Of a DNA stretch of 64,000 nt, positions 46,117 to 54,839 are shown in pieces. The position numbers and the translations under genes are program-made. The notes beneath the pieces are model-generated. The model was not told the origin of the DNA and made no database searches. It was given only the letters and a program-made list of their open reading frames with translations. Source of the DNA: Granulicella sp. dw_53 (lineage in GTDB: Bacteria > Acidobacteriota > Terriglobia > Terriglobales > Acidobacteriaceae); the NCBI RefSeq assembly GCF_018449545.1, contig NZ_JAAVUR010000009.1:62001-126000 (forward strand), given 5' to 3'. How positions within the stretch are numbered: position 1 is the first letter of the stretch; every line of letters begins with the position of its first letter.

Positions 46117-46271
46117 GGGTCACTGGTTCTATTTTATCAAGCGGTCCATAACTCACATGCCACCTTTTCTTATTTATTATCCCGTTTATTCCCTTCAACT
46201 TAGCCATTCGGAGCCGCTTTCCGGGGCTTGACATCCATTTTGGCTGCCGGAGTTGCAGAACAAGAGCTCCA

Positions 46272-46311
46272 AACGCAGAGGAGGCGGCCAAAAGGCCGCC
46301 TCCTCTGCGTT
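46272..46311 (-). terminator. 18-base-pair perfect hairpin after the TPR-like gene
   Basis: The arms 46272-46289 and 46294-46311 are perfectly complementary with a four-base A/T loop. It lies 14 bases after the stop of the minus-strand gene, a very stable 3' end for that message. Confidence 0.75.
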
Positions 46312-46325
46312 ACGAAAGACCGTAC

Positions 46326-47636
46326 TTACTTCTTAGGAGCAGTATGGTGAGCCGGAGCCGCCTTCTTCGCGGGCGCCTTCTTCTCCACAACCTCGCCGTC
46401 GCTCATGGTGATCATCAGCGGGGTCTGGGTGTAGGAGGCGTAGGTTCCGGTCAAGGTGATCTTCGCGCCTACCGTGGGAACCGTCTTCAACGGCTCCTTC
46501 ATGGTGAAGGTGAAGTCCGCGGACTTCGACTGGACGGCGTCGTCGGAGACAGCAGCCTGTATCGAGCTGTCCGTCGCCGCGACCACAGTCGCATCGGGGA
46601 TCTGTACCGACTTGCCCTTGATGGTTGCGAAGACCTTCTCCGCATCCTCAGGGGTGCCGTTCTGGAGGATGAACTCCTTGTCGCTCAGCGCCAGGGTGGC
46701 GAGATCGGAGGTCTCCATTACAGTCTTATGCGCGATGTCCGAGGCCTTGGGAGCCGGGGTCACGGTGAAGCCAGCGGGAGGATTCAGGTTCGTGTTGGCA
46801 GCGGTCATGACGGCGTCGTAGCCGTCGTCCGTACCGTGATACTTGCGGTAGCAGTACTTCGCGGTAGGAGCGAGCTGCGACTTGTAAGGTTCCGGAGCGA
46901 ACGCTACAAAGCGCGAGACGTAGAACGCGCAGTTCAGCAAGTCGGGCGGGGTGGACTGGAGATAAGCCAGGCCCAGGAAGTAGGTATCCTGCAGCACAGG
47001 TCCGGGAGTCTGGGTGTTCGCAACAGGAACGCTCGCCAGCTCCTTTTTGAAGCTATCAATTGCCGTTGCGGTGTCCTTCTTGTTCAACGCGGCGGTTCCA
47101 ATCGCGCTGTAGAAGATAGGAGTCGCGCTATCCTGCACGGTCTTGAAGTCGGCATCGCTCATCTTGGCTGGCTTTGGAGCAGTCAGACCCTTCTGGGCGA
47201 ATCCAGCGGCAGCGTCCAATGCGGCCTGCTTTGCAGCAGGGTCAGCAGCGGAGTCAGCGCCAGCCTTGCGGAAGTAAACCTCAAAGGTCAAAGCGCGCAG
47301 GTTGTTCGGATCCACCTGCAAGAGACGGTCCGCCGCATCCAGCGTCTTGGCCGGATCGATCTGGCTATAAGTCAACATCAGGGTCTGCAGGGTGTCCGCC
47401 TTCACGGCAGACTGCGGATACTTGGTGAGGTACGCTTCAATCGCGGCGGCCTTGGCCTTCGGGTCCGTCTGGCTGATCGCGTCGTTATAGTCCTTGTACT
47501 CAGCCGGAGACATCTGCACGTCACTGGAGGCCGCGGTACCACCGACCTGGGATTGAGCAAAGGCGACATGCGAACCGGCACCAAAGCCAGTTACCGCGGA
47601 AAACGCCAGGAGAGATGCAACGACTGCCTTCTTCAT
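46326..47636 (-). CDS. Secreted TPR-like protein, unknown function
   Basis: The protein has 436 residues. A signal peptide (MKKAVVASLLAFSAV ... AFAQ) is followed by helical repeats of tetratricopeptide character: AAAIEAYLTKYPQSAVKADT, TLDAADRLLQVDPNNLRAL and DTATAIDSFKKELASVP. A conserved-looking beta-rich part near the end contains VPTVGAKITLTGTYASYTQ, and the protein ends in a Lys/Ala/Pro tail. It is probably periplasmic. No enzyme motif is seen. It is convergent with the YmdB-like gene and divergent from smc. Confidence 0.7.
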   Translation of the reverse strand: MKKAVVASLLAFSAVTGFGAGSHVAFAQSQVGGTAASSDVQMSPAEYKDYNDAISQTDPKAKAAAIEAYLTKYPQSAVKADTLQTLMLTYSQIDPAKTLDAADRLLQVDPNNLRALTFEVYFRKAGADSAADPAAKQAALDAAAGFAQKGLTAPKPAKMSDADFKTVQDSATPIFYSAIGTAALNKKDTATAIDSFKKELASVPVANTQTPGPVLQDTYFLGLAYLQSTPPDLLNCAFYVSRFVAFAPEPYKSQLAPTAKYCYRKYHGTDDGYDAVMTAANTNLNPPAGFTVTPAPKASDIAHKTVMETSDLATLALSDKEFILQNGTPEDAEKVFATIKGKSVQIPDATVVAATDSSIQAAVSDDAVQSKSADFTFTMKEPLKTVPTVGAKITLTGTYASYTQTPLMITMSDGEVVEKKAPAKKAAPAHHTAPKK

Positions 47637-48241
47637 TCAACACTCCTCGAAAACACTCTTCCTTGAGATGCTGCCACCGGCGATCCCGGGGTCAGTCTGA
47701 GCTACGCTGTTCTTGAATATAGTGCATCCACCCTAATAACTCGCTTGGCGCCATCGTTCGGAGCGTTATCGAGCATTGCATGGTTCTTACTCCACCCGTC
47801 AAATAGCTTTGGGGATAAGGCGGATTATAGAAATCGCATGGCTCTCTGGCAAGCGGTCATCCTATACCACCGAAATACTTTCGTTGGAAATTCTTCTACC
47901 GGTCGAGAATGGATGCATCCGAACCTTAAGAAGCGGGCCTAAGAACGTTCGATGCTTCTCCGTTGTGAGTTCCTGGTCAGGGAAGTTTATGCTGAGAGCA
48001 AGCACTCTCAAGTTGAGTCGAAGCTCTTGGCAGGAGCGAGCTGCTTTGACCATCTTGCCGGATATCCTGAGTCCAAATTTCTGCACTCGGGCCCATTCGT
48101 AGTGTTCTGTCCCCCTTATCCACAACTGGTGGTGTTGTTTCCGTTGATTCTGGCCAAATCCCCAGCTAGAGTTGAAGCAGGACGAAATCGTCTCATATTC
48201 AAAAGCTTCGTCAGTATCCGCCATACCGCAGAGGTCCCAAT
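47637..48241. other. Large intergenic region upstream of smc
   Basis: About 600 bases between two divergent genes. Two open frames of 108-120 codons overlap here on opposite strands but show no ribosome site, no biased codon use and no family I recognise. It presumably holds the promoters for the TPR-like gene and for smc. Confidence 0.5.
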
Positions 48242-51200
48242 TTGCTCAAGCTCAAAAAAGTTCAGATCCTCGGCTTCAAATCCTTCTGTGACCGCACCGA
48301 GGTCCAGCTTACCGGTGAGGGTATCGCGGCTGTCGTCGGCCCTAACGGATGCGGCAAGTCGAACATCTCCGATGCGATCACATGGGTTCTGGGAGAGCAG
48401 TCCGCAAAGTCTCTGCGCGGTATCAAGATGGAAGACGTCATCTTCGCCGGTACGCGCGACCGCAAGCCGACCGGGATGGCCGAGGTATCGCTTACGCTGG
48501 TCGATCCGGAGATCTACGACGCCGCCTCTCTGCAAGGTGGCCCCGAGATCGTCATCGACGACCGCGAGCCCAACCTGACCGACTGGGACGAGACCTCGCT
48601 CCGCCAGCAACGCGCCGAGGAGACGGAGGAGGCCATCGCGGAGGCTCAGCCTGGCACCGTGCTCGAGGGCGACCCCTCGTTGCCTCTCCCCGAGGTAGAA
48701 GCCGCTCCGGAGCCGGACGCCGAAGCCTCGGCCTCCGAGACCAAGAACAGCGTCGTGTTGAAGATCCGCCGGCGCAAGTTTGGCCGCGCCCCCATTCGCG
48801 CCGGAGAGCTGACCATCACCCGCCGCCTCTTCCGCACTGGCGACTCCGAGTACCTGCTCAACGGCAAGATCTGCCGACTCCGCGACATTCAGGACATCTT
48901 CATGGGCACCGGTCTGGGCGGCGAGTCCTACGCGATCATTGGACAGGAGCGCATCGGACAGTTGCTCTCGTCCAAGCCGCTCGACCGCAGAGGCATCATC
49001 GAGGAGGCTGCCGGCATTACGCGCTTCAAGACCAAGAAGCGGCTCGCAGAGCTTCGGCTTGAGTCGGCCAAGCAGAACCTCTCCCGCGTGAACGACATCT
49101 TCGAGGAGGTCACACGGCAGATGTCGACGCTGAAGCGTCAGGCCGCCAAGGCGGAGCGCTACGGGGCTCTCCGCGATGAGTTGCGCTCGCGTCTGCGGGT
49201 CGTGCTGGCCAGCCGGATGGCCCAGATGGATCAGGAGTCCGCCGCGACCGCAAAGACCGTCGCTGAGCTTACCGCCCAGATCGACGCACAGGCCACCGAT
49301 ATCGAGACGATGGACGCGCAGCACTCCGAGGGCGTACGCAGCGGCTACGCGCTCGATGAACAGATTCGCGAGACAGGCGCACAGGCCAACCAGGCTGCCG
49401 TCGAGTTGGAACGCACCGCTGCACGATCAAACTCCAATGCGGACCGCATCGCCGACCTCACCACACGGCTCGCCTCGGGCGCGGAGGAGCTTGCGCAGGC
49501 ACAGGCGCAGCTTGCCAGCCTCGCCGGGGACCTGGAGCAGCAGCGCAGCTTCGTGGAGAACGCCACCACCGAGGCCACGGAGTCCCGCGAATCGGCGCAG
49601 CACCGTCAGGCAGAGGCTCAGGCGGCTGTCCGCTCTGTCGCACAGGCTGAGCAGCAGGCCGAGCAGCACCGCCGCGCCTCCATGCAGCTTATTCAGCGCG
49701 CCGGCCAGACACGCAACGAAGAGGCTCAGGCTGCCGCGGCGCTTGCAGGACTGGAGCGCGAGGCAGAACGGCTCGCCAGCGAGTCTGAGATCGCCCGCCA
49801 GGAGCTCGCTACGCTTGGACTTCAGCGCGGGCAGGTCGCGCTTTCGTTCGAGTCTGTCACGCAGCGCGTCAAACGGCTCGAATCGGAGATCTCTCAGCTT
49901 CGCGTCCAGCTTGCTACCCAGCGCAACGAGGAGACCGAGTCCAAGAAGCGGGGCGACCGGCTTCGCGGCGAGGTCGCTACCCTGGCCGGACGCAGCGCCT
50001 CGCTCGAAGCGCTGATCCGCGACCACAGCTACTCCACCGAGACGGTGCGCAACATCTTCAAGCTGGAGTCGAACCGCAAGGACCTTAACGGCATGGCCCC
50101 CATCGGCACGCTGGCTGACTTCCTGGAGGTCGACGCCAAGTACGAGTCGGTCGTCGACGAGTTCCTGCGCGACGAGCTCAACTACATCGTCGTCAAGTCG
50201 TGGGACGCTGCTGATGCCGGGATGAACCTGCTGCAGACCGACGTCACCGGCCGCGCCACCTTCCTGGTGCGCCCTAACGACGCCCAGGCCAACTTCGCCT
50301 TCGCCGAGGGCATGACCAGCGACGCTGTGCGCAACATCGCCAGCATCGAGGGCGTCGTCTCGCTGCGCGACTGCGTTCGCGTCCTGCCTGCGGCGGGAGA
50401 GGCCGGCTTCGGCAAGTCGCTCGAGGTGATCCTGCCTAAGCTGCGCGAAGGCTTCATCGCGCCGGACTCCTACACCGCCCGTACCCTGGCGCTCTCGAAT
50501 CCGCACGCCTTCTTCCTCTCGCCCTCCGGCGAGACCTTCCACAACGTCACCGTCACCGGCGGGCGTCCCCGCGCCCAGGGCCCACTGGCCCTCAAGCGCG
50601 AGCTCACCGAGGTGCAGCAGAAGGTCGAGGCCACCCAGACCGAGCTTAGCCAGACCGATCTCGCCACCGCCGACCTCCAGCGGCAGATCACCGAGATCGT
50701 CTCCACCATCGAGACGCAGAGCCAGTCCCTCCGCGAGGCGGAGCGCGAGTCCGCCAACTCCGGCGCTGCTCTCCGCCAGATCGAGTCCGAGACCGCCCGC
50801 ATCGATCGCCGCCTGCAGGACTGGACGCTCTCCACCGAGCGCAACCGCGAAGCCCGCGACCAGAAGGCCGAGCTCATCGCCCGCCGTCAGCAGGAGGCCA
50901 CAGCCTTCGAGAACGAGCGCGCCACCCTCGAGGCCGGTCTCGCCGACCTGAACTCCCAGCTCGAAGGCCTGCGCGGCGAGCGCGAGCAGCTCCAGCAGGA
51001 GGCCTCCGCCGCAGCCGCGGCGCTGGCCGGACTCGAAGAGCGCCGCCGCAACGCAGCCGCCAACTTCGAGCAGACCACCCGCCTCTACAACGGCCAGAAC
51101 CAGCGCATCCAGCAGCTCACCCAGCAGCTCGCCAGCGCCGGAGCCGAAAAGCTCCGCCGCGAAGAGGAGACCGCCAGCCTCGCCATACAGCACGCCGAGC

Positions 51201-52159
51201 TCGCCGAGACCCGCGCCACCGCAGTAGCCCAGGGCGCACGGCTCAGCGAAGAGGCCCAGGCCCTGCGCGCCTCCATGGCAGAGCTCGACGGCCGCCTCCG
51301 CACCCTCCGCCACGAGACCGAGGCTTTGCGCGAGCAGCGCTCCACCCTCACCGCCCGCGCCGCCAAACTGGCCTCCGACATCGAGCACCTCGAGGCCACC
51401 TGCCTCAACGACCTCGCCGTCGAAGCCGTCACCCTCCGCGAAGACTCTGCCATCGTCCGCATCGAAGGCGAAGCGCTTGCCACCGAAGAAGAAGAGTCCC
51501 GCACCCTCAAGCAGAAGCTCGAAGCGATGGGCCCGGTCAACATGATGGCCCTGGAGGAGTACACCGAGACCAGCCAGCGCCACACCTTCCTCGAGGCCCA
51601 GCGCAAGGATCTTCTCGACGCCATCGAGAACACCCAGGCCTCCATCAAGGAGATCGACGACGTCTCGCGCATCAAGTTCGACGAGGCCTACAAGGTCATC
51701 AACGAGAACTTCTCGGTCACCTTCTCCAAGCTCTTCGGCGGCGGCCAGGCCTTCATGAGGCTCACCGACGCGGAGAACTCCGCCGAGTCCGGTATCGACA
51801 TCGTCGCCTCGCCTCCGGGCAAGAAGCTCCAGAACATCCTGCTGCTCTCCGGTGGAGAGAAGGCCCTCACCGCGCTCTCCCTGCTGGTCGGAATCTTCCA
51901 GTTCCAGCCGGCTCCCTTCTGCGTCCTCGACGAGGTCGACGCGCCGCTCGACGAGACCAACGTCGGCCGCTTCGCCAAGCTGATCGCCGAGATGTCCTCC
52001 ACCACCCAATTCATCGTCATCACCCACTCCAAGCGCACCATGGCCCAGGCCGATGTCATCTACGGCGTTACCATGCAGGAGCCTGGAGTCTCGAAGATCG
52101 TCAGCGTCAACCTCAACCGCCGCGACCTGCCCGCAGACAATCGCCGCGCCGTAGCCTGA
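48242..52159 (+). CDS. smc: Chromosome segregation ATPase SMC
   Basis: The protein has 1305 residues with TTG start. Walker A is GPNGCGKSN (33-41). The head half is interrupted at about residues 90-187 by an acidic insertion before ITRRLFRTGDSEYLLNG resumes the family pattern. Long coiled coils flank a hinge (about 617-770, NGMAPIGTLADFLEV). The C-terminal head has the signature LLLSGGEKALTALSLL, Walker B FCVLDEVDAPLDE and the D-loop. It forms the bacterial condensin with ScpA and ScpB, not encoded here. Usual length is about 1150-1200. Confidence 0.96.
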   Translation: MLKLKKVQILGFKSFCDRTEVQLTGEGIAAVVGPNGCGKSNISDAITWVLGEQSAKSLRGIKMEDVIFAGTRDRKPTGMAEVSLTLVDPEIYDAASLQGGPEIVIDDREPNLTDWDETSLRQQRAEETEEAIAEAQPGTVLEGDPSLPLPEVEAAPEPDAEASASETKNSVVLKIRRRKFGRAPIRAGELTITRRLFRTGDSEYLLNGKICRLRDIQDIFMGTGLGGESYAIIGQERIGQLLSSKPLDRRGIIEEAAGITRFKTKKRLAELRLESAKQNLSRVNDIFEEVTRQMSTLKRQAAKAERYGALRDELRSRLRVVLASRMAQMDQESAATAKTVAELTAQIDAQATDIETMDAQHSEGVRSGYALDEQIRETGAQANQAAVELERTAARSNSNADRIADLTTRLASGAEELAQAQAQLASLAGDLEQQRSFVENATTEATESRESAQHRQAEAQAAVRSVAQAEQQAEQHRRASMQLIQRAGQTRNEEAQAAAALAGLEREAERLASESEIARQELATLGLQRGQVALSFESVTQRVKRLESEISQLRVQLATQRNEETESKKRGDRLRGEVATLAGRSASLEALIRDHSYSTETVRNIFKLESNRKDLNGMAPIGTLADFLEVDAKYESVVDEFLRDELNYIVVKSWDAADAGMNLLQTDVTGRATFLVRPNDAQANFAFAEGMTSDAVRNIASIEGVVSLRDCVRVLPAAGEAGFGKSLEVILPKLREGFIAPDSYTARTLALSNPHAFFLSPSGETFHNVTVTGGRPRAQGPLALKRELTEVQQKVEATQTELSQTDLATADLQRQITEIVSTIETQSQSLREAERESANSGAALRQIESETARIDRRLQDWTLSTERNREARDQKAELIARRQQEATAFENERATLEAGLADLNSQLEGLRGEREQLQQEASAAAAALAGLEERRRNAAANFEQTTRLYNGQNQRIQQLTQQLASAGAEKLRREEETASLAIQHAELAETRATAVAQGARLSEEAQALRASMAELDGRLRTLRHETEALREQRSTLTARAAKLASDIEHLEATCLNDLAVEAVTLREDSAIVRIEGEALATEEEESRTLKQKLEAMGPVNMMALEEYTETSQRHTFLEAQRKDLLDAIENTQASIKEIDDVSRIKFDEAYKVINENFSVTFSKLFGGGQAFMRLTDAENSAESGIDIVASPPGKKLQNILLLSGGEKALTALSLLVGIFQFQPAPFCVLDEVDAPLDETNVGRFAKLIAEMSSTTQFIVITHSKRTMAQADVIYGVTMQEPGVSKIVSVNLNRRDLPADNRRAVA

Positions 52160-52172
52160 GCCCGAAAGATCG

Positions 52173-52805
52173 ATGCACCTTCTCCTTACGCTGGCTGTCC
52201 TGGCACTCCTCACCGCGGCCATCGTGGTGCTCCGGCTGTTCTGGACGAGCCTGGGGCGTGGAGTGCATCGCGTTCTCCTCGTCGCCGCCTTCGCCGCCAT
52301 TCTTTTCTACGGCCTTACCAAGGCGTCGAACTGGAGCACCACCTCCGAACTCTTCAACGCGCTCCTCACCTGGTCCGCGTTGGCCAGCTACGAGTTCTTC
52401 CTGATGCTGTTCACCACGCTCCGGCCCCGGAAATTCACCAGCATCATCGCGATCGTCCTGGCTCTGCCGTTGCTGTCCACCAGCGTCGTCCTGGAGCTGA
52501 CGTATCTCTTCAGAACGAAGCAGATCACCATCGCCGATCTGGGCTACAAGTTCTACAGCGATAAGATTTACTGGGACGCGAAGCCCAGCCAGAGCTCGGG
52601 AATCGACTTCATCATCTACTACCGCTCCGGCTTTCTGCCCCTGCGCCGCCGCGTCCAGGGCGCACGTCTGTACGACACCCAATGCATCACACGCGAGACC
52701 TACGCCGTGCTTCAGCCCGGACACAACAGCGTCCTGGTCGTCTGCCCCGCACTCCCCGGCCAGCCTGCGGAGACCGGCCGCCACGCCGTCGTTCCCTTTT
52801 ACTAA
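52173..52805 (+). CDS. Small integral membrane protein, unknown
   Basis: The protein has 210 residues. Three to four membrane spans occupy residues 1-115, and the remaining hundred residues are polar with IIYYRSGFLPLRRRVQGARLYD and two cysteines, probably exposed. I do not recognise the family. It starts 13 bases after smc on the same strand, so it is likely co-transcribed with it; no functional link is implied. Confidence 0.65.
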   Translation: MHLLLTLAVLALLTAAIVVLRLFWTSLGRGVHRVLLVAAFAAILFYGLTKASNWSTTSELFNALLTWSALASYEFFLMLFTTLRPRKFTSIIAIVLALPLLSTSVVLELTYLFRTKQITIADLGYKFYSDKIYWDAKPSQSSGIDFIIYYRSGFLPLRRRVQGARLYDTQCITRETYAVLQPGHNSVLVVCPALPGQPAETGRHAVVPFY

Positions 52806-52863
52806 ACAGCTTGGCTCACCCGATCCCTAGAGGAGTGAACCAGAGGAGTGATACCGTCACCAG

Positions 52864-53784
52864 ATGAACAAGACGTCCGCCGCTCTCCTTCAGACCGACC
52901 TCGGCTCCCTGCCCTTGCTGGCACGCGGCAAGGTCCGCGACATCTACGCCCTGGGCGCCGACCCCGCCGCCGACCTGCTCTTCATCGCCACGGACCGCAT
53001 CTCCGCCTTCGATCACGTCCTGGCCACCGGCATCCCCGACAAGGGCCGCATCCTCACCCAGCTCTCCCTCTTCTGGTTCGACCTGCTCAAGCCGCTCGTC
53101 CCCAACCACCTCATCACCGCCGCCACCGCCCACTACCCCGCGCAGCTCGCTCCTTACCAGGAACAGCTCGAAGGCCGCAGCATGATCGTCCGCCGCGCGC
53201 AGATGTTTCCCGTCGAGTGCGTCGTCCGCGGCTACATCTCCGGCTCCGGCTGGAAGGACTACCAGGCGACCGGAGCCGTCTGCGGCATTCCCCTGCCCTC
53301 CGGCCTGCGCGAGTCCGACCGCCTGCCCGAGCCCATCTTCACCCCCGCCGCCAAGATCAACACCGGCGGCCACGACGAGAACATCTCCTTCGACACCATG
53401 GTCGCCCACATCGGCGCGCAGCCCGCCGAAGACCTCCGCGCCCTCACCCTGGAGATCTACCAACGGGCCAGCGACCATGCCGCGACCAAGGGTCTCATCC
53501 TCGCCGACACCAAGTTCGAGTTCGGCCTGATCGACGGGAAGATCACCCTCGCGGACGAGGTTCTCACCCCGGACTCCTCCCGCTACTGGCCGGCCTCGAC
53601 CTACTCTCCCGGCGGCGCGCAACCCTCCTTCGACAAGCAGTTCGTCCGCGACTATCTCGAATCCATCCACTGGAACAAGCAGGATCCCGCGCCGGAGCTT
53701 CCCGACGACGTCGTCACCCGCACCCGCGAAAAGTACCTCGAAGCCTTTCGGCTGATCACGGGCCGCGACAGCCTCTCCGTATGA
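52864..53784 (+). CDS. purC: SAICAR synthetase (phosphoribosylaminoimidazole-succinocarboxamide synthase)
   Basis: The protein has 306 residues. LARGKVRDIYALG at the N-terminus, TDRISAFDHVLATGIPDKG, FPVECVVRGYISGSGWKDY and LADTKFEFGL are family signatures. It joins CAIR and aspartate with ATP in purine synthesis. Length matches the larger bacterial/fungal type. cvpA follows 52 bases downstream. Confidence 0.97.
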   Translation: MNKTSAALLQTDLGSLPLLARGKVRDIYALGADPAADLLFIATDRISAFDHVLATGIPDKGRILTQLSLFWFDLLKPLVPNHLITAATAHYPAQLAPYQEQLEGRSMIVRRAQMFPVECVVRGYISGSGWKDYQATGAVCGIPLPSGLRESDRLPEPIFTPAAKINTGGHDENISFDTMVAHIGAQPAEDLRALTLEIYQRASDHAATKGLILADTKFEFGLIDGKITLADEVLTPDSSRYWPASTYSPGGAQPSFDKQFVRDYLESIHWNKQDPAPELPDDVVTRTREKYLEAFRLITGRDSLSV

Positions 53785-53836
53785 TGAACCACATAGTCTC
53801 GGCCAGCTTTCATGCAACTGCAATCCGATCGAGCCT

Positions 53837-54412
53837 ATGAACACCATCACGTTAGCCTCTCTCAACGCCGTCGACTGGCTGCTCGTCGCCATCCTCGCCT
53901 ACTCCACCATCCGGGCGTTCCTGCGCGGCATCGTGCTGGAACTCTTCTCCCTGGGTGGACTTATCGCCGGCATTCTCATCGCCAGCTGGAACTACCAGCG
54001 CCTCGCGCCTCCGCTCCAAAGGCTTCTCCGCCCCATCTTCAACGCCGCGATCTCCATCTGGAACATCGTGGCGTTTCTGCTCATCGTCCTCGGCATCATG
54101 CTGATCGCCTACCTGGCGGCCCGTCTCATCCGCGGGACAGCTCACACCATCGGGCTCGGATTCTTCGACCGCCTCCTCGGCGCGCTCTTCGGAATCGTCC
54201 GCGGCTGCCTCCTGGGGGTCGCGCTCCTGATGGCCGCGACGGCGTTTTTGCCTCAATCTACGTGGGTTGAAAATTCTCGCTTAACTCCCTATTTCCTTGC
54301 GGGGGTTCATGCGGTATCCTTCGTTGTACCGCGGGGCCTCCAACAGAAACTTCTAAACGGCATTGCACAGCTCAAGCATAGTGGGCCCGATTGGATCAAA
54401 CTGCCCCGGTAA
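53837..54412 (+). CDS. cvpA: CvpA family membrane protein
   Basis: The protein has 191 residues. Four membrane spans with NAVDWLLVAILAYSTIRAFLRG at the start and FFDRLLGALFGIVRGCLLG between spans three and four are typical of CvpA. The family is tied to colicin V production in E. coli and often lies beside purine genes, as here beside purC. The cytoplasmic C-terminal tail is short and basic. Confidence 0.9.
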   Translation: MNTITLASLNAVDWLLVAILAYSTIRAFLRGIVLELFSLGGLIAGILIASWNYQRLAPPLQRLLRPIFNAAISIWNIVAFLLIVLGIMLIAYLAARLIRGTAHTIGLGFFDRLLGALFGIVRGCLLGVALLMAATAFLPQSTWVENSRLTPYFLAGVHAVSFVVPRGLQQKLLNGIAQLKHSGPDWIKLPR

Positions 54413-54463
54413 GGTCACAATGGAGTTGCGGTCCCAAACTTTGGACGTATAGGCGAGGCAAAC

Positions 54464-54811
54464 TTGAAGCGCGAACTTGACGGTCTCATCACACAGATGC
54501 ACAGCTCCGGTATCGCTTACTCCGATGCCGTGCGCCAATTCAAGAAGCGTTACATCCTCGAAGTCCTTGCCCACCACAAGGGCAATCAGTGCAAGGCCGC
54601 AGATGAGCTCGGCATGCACCGCAACACCCTCAGCCGCACCCTCACAGAGCTCGAGATGGATACCGCCCAGATTCGCGACTACATCCGCGAAGGCGGAATC
54701 CGCAATGGCATGCGCCGTCCTCCCAGCAGCGAGCGTCCCGCCCGCGTGCAACAAAACGGGGCTCGAAGCAACGGTCTTCCCCTTGGACCACGCATCGCCA
54801 ACGCCCGTTAG
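54464..54811 (+). CDS. Fis-type helix-turn-helix protein
   Basis: The protein has 115 residues, TTG start with GAGG upstream. RYILEVLAHHKGNQCKAADELGMHRNTLSRTLTEL is the Fis/NtrC-type C-terminal helix-turn-helix (HTH_8), here with a short helical N-terminus and a basic Pro/Arg tail in place of an activator domain. It could be a nucleoid protein or local regulator. It lies 28 bases before the secretin gene on the same strand, so it may regulate or be co-expressed with it. Confidence 0.82.
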   Translation: MKRELDGLITQMHSSGIAYSDAVRQFKKRYILEVLAHHKGNQCKAADELGMHRNTLSRTLTELEMDTAQIRDYIREGGIRNGMRRPPSSERPARVQQNGARSNGLPLGPRIANAR

Positions 54812-54839
54812 CATCTCACCTCGTCTAACTGGCAGCACC

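Larger units (their letters stand above)
45914..46325. other. Intergenic region with several hairpins
   Basis: About 410 bases between convergent genes. It contains a C/G-run hairpin (45920-45949), three mutually exclusive pairing segments ending in a terminator (46064-46116) and a very long perfect inverted repeat (46272-46311). No coding sequence is supported. A small RNA ending at 46116 is possible. Confidence 0.55.

Noticed and set aside
47862..48224. A 120-codon minus-strand frame upstream of smc
   Set aside because: No ribosome site, no recognisable domain, and it overlaps another open frame on the opposite strand. Left as intergenic.
49427..52300. A 957-codon open frame antisense to smc
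   Set aside because: Same reason: low-complexity Leu/Gly/Glu-rich product opposite a certain gene.
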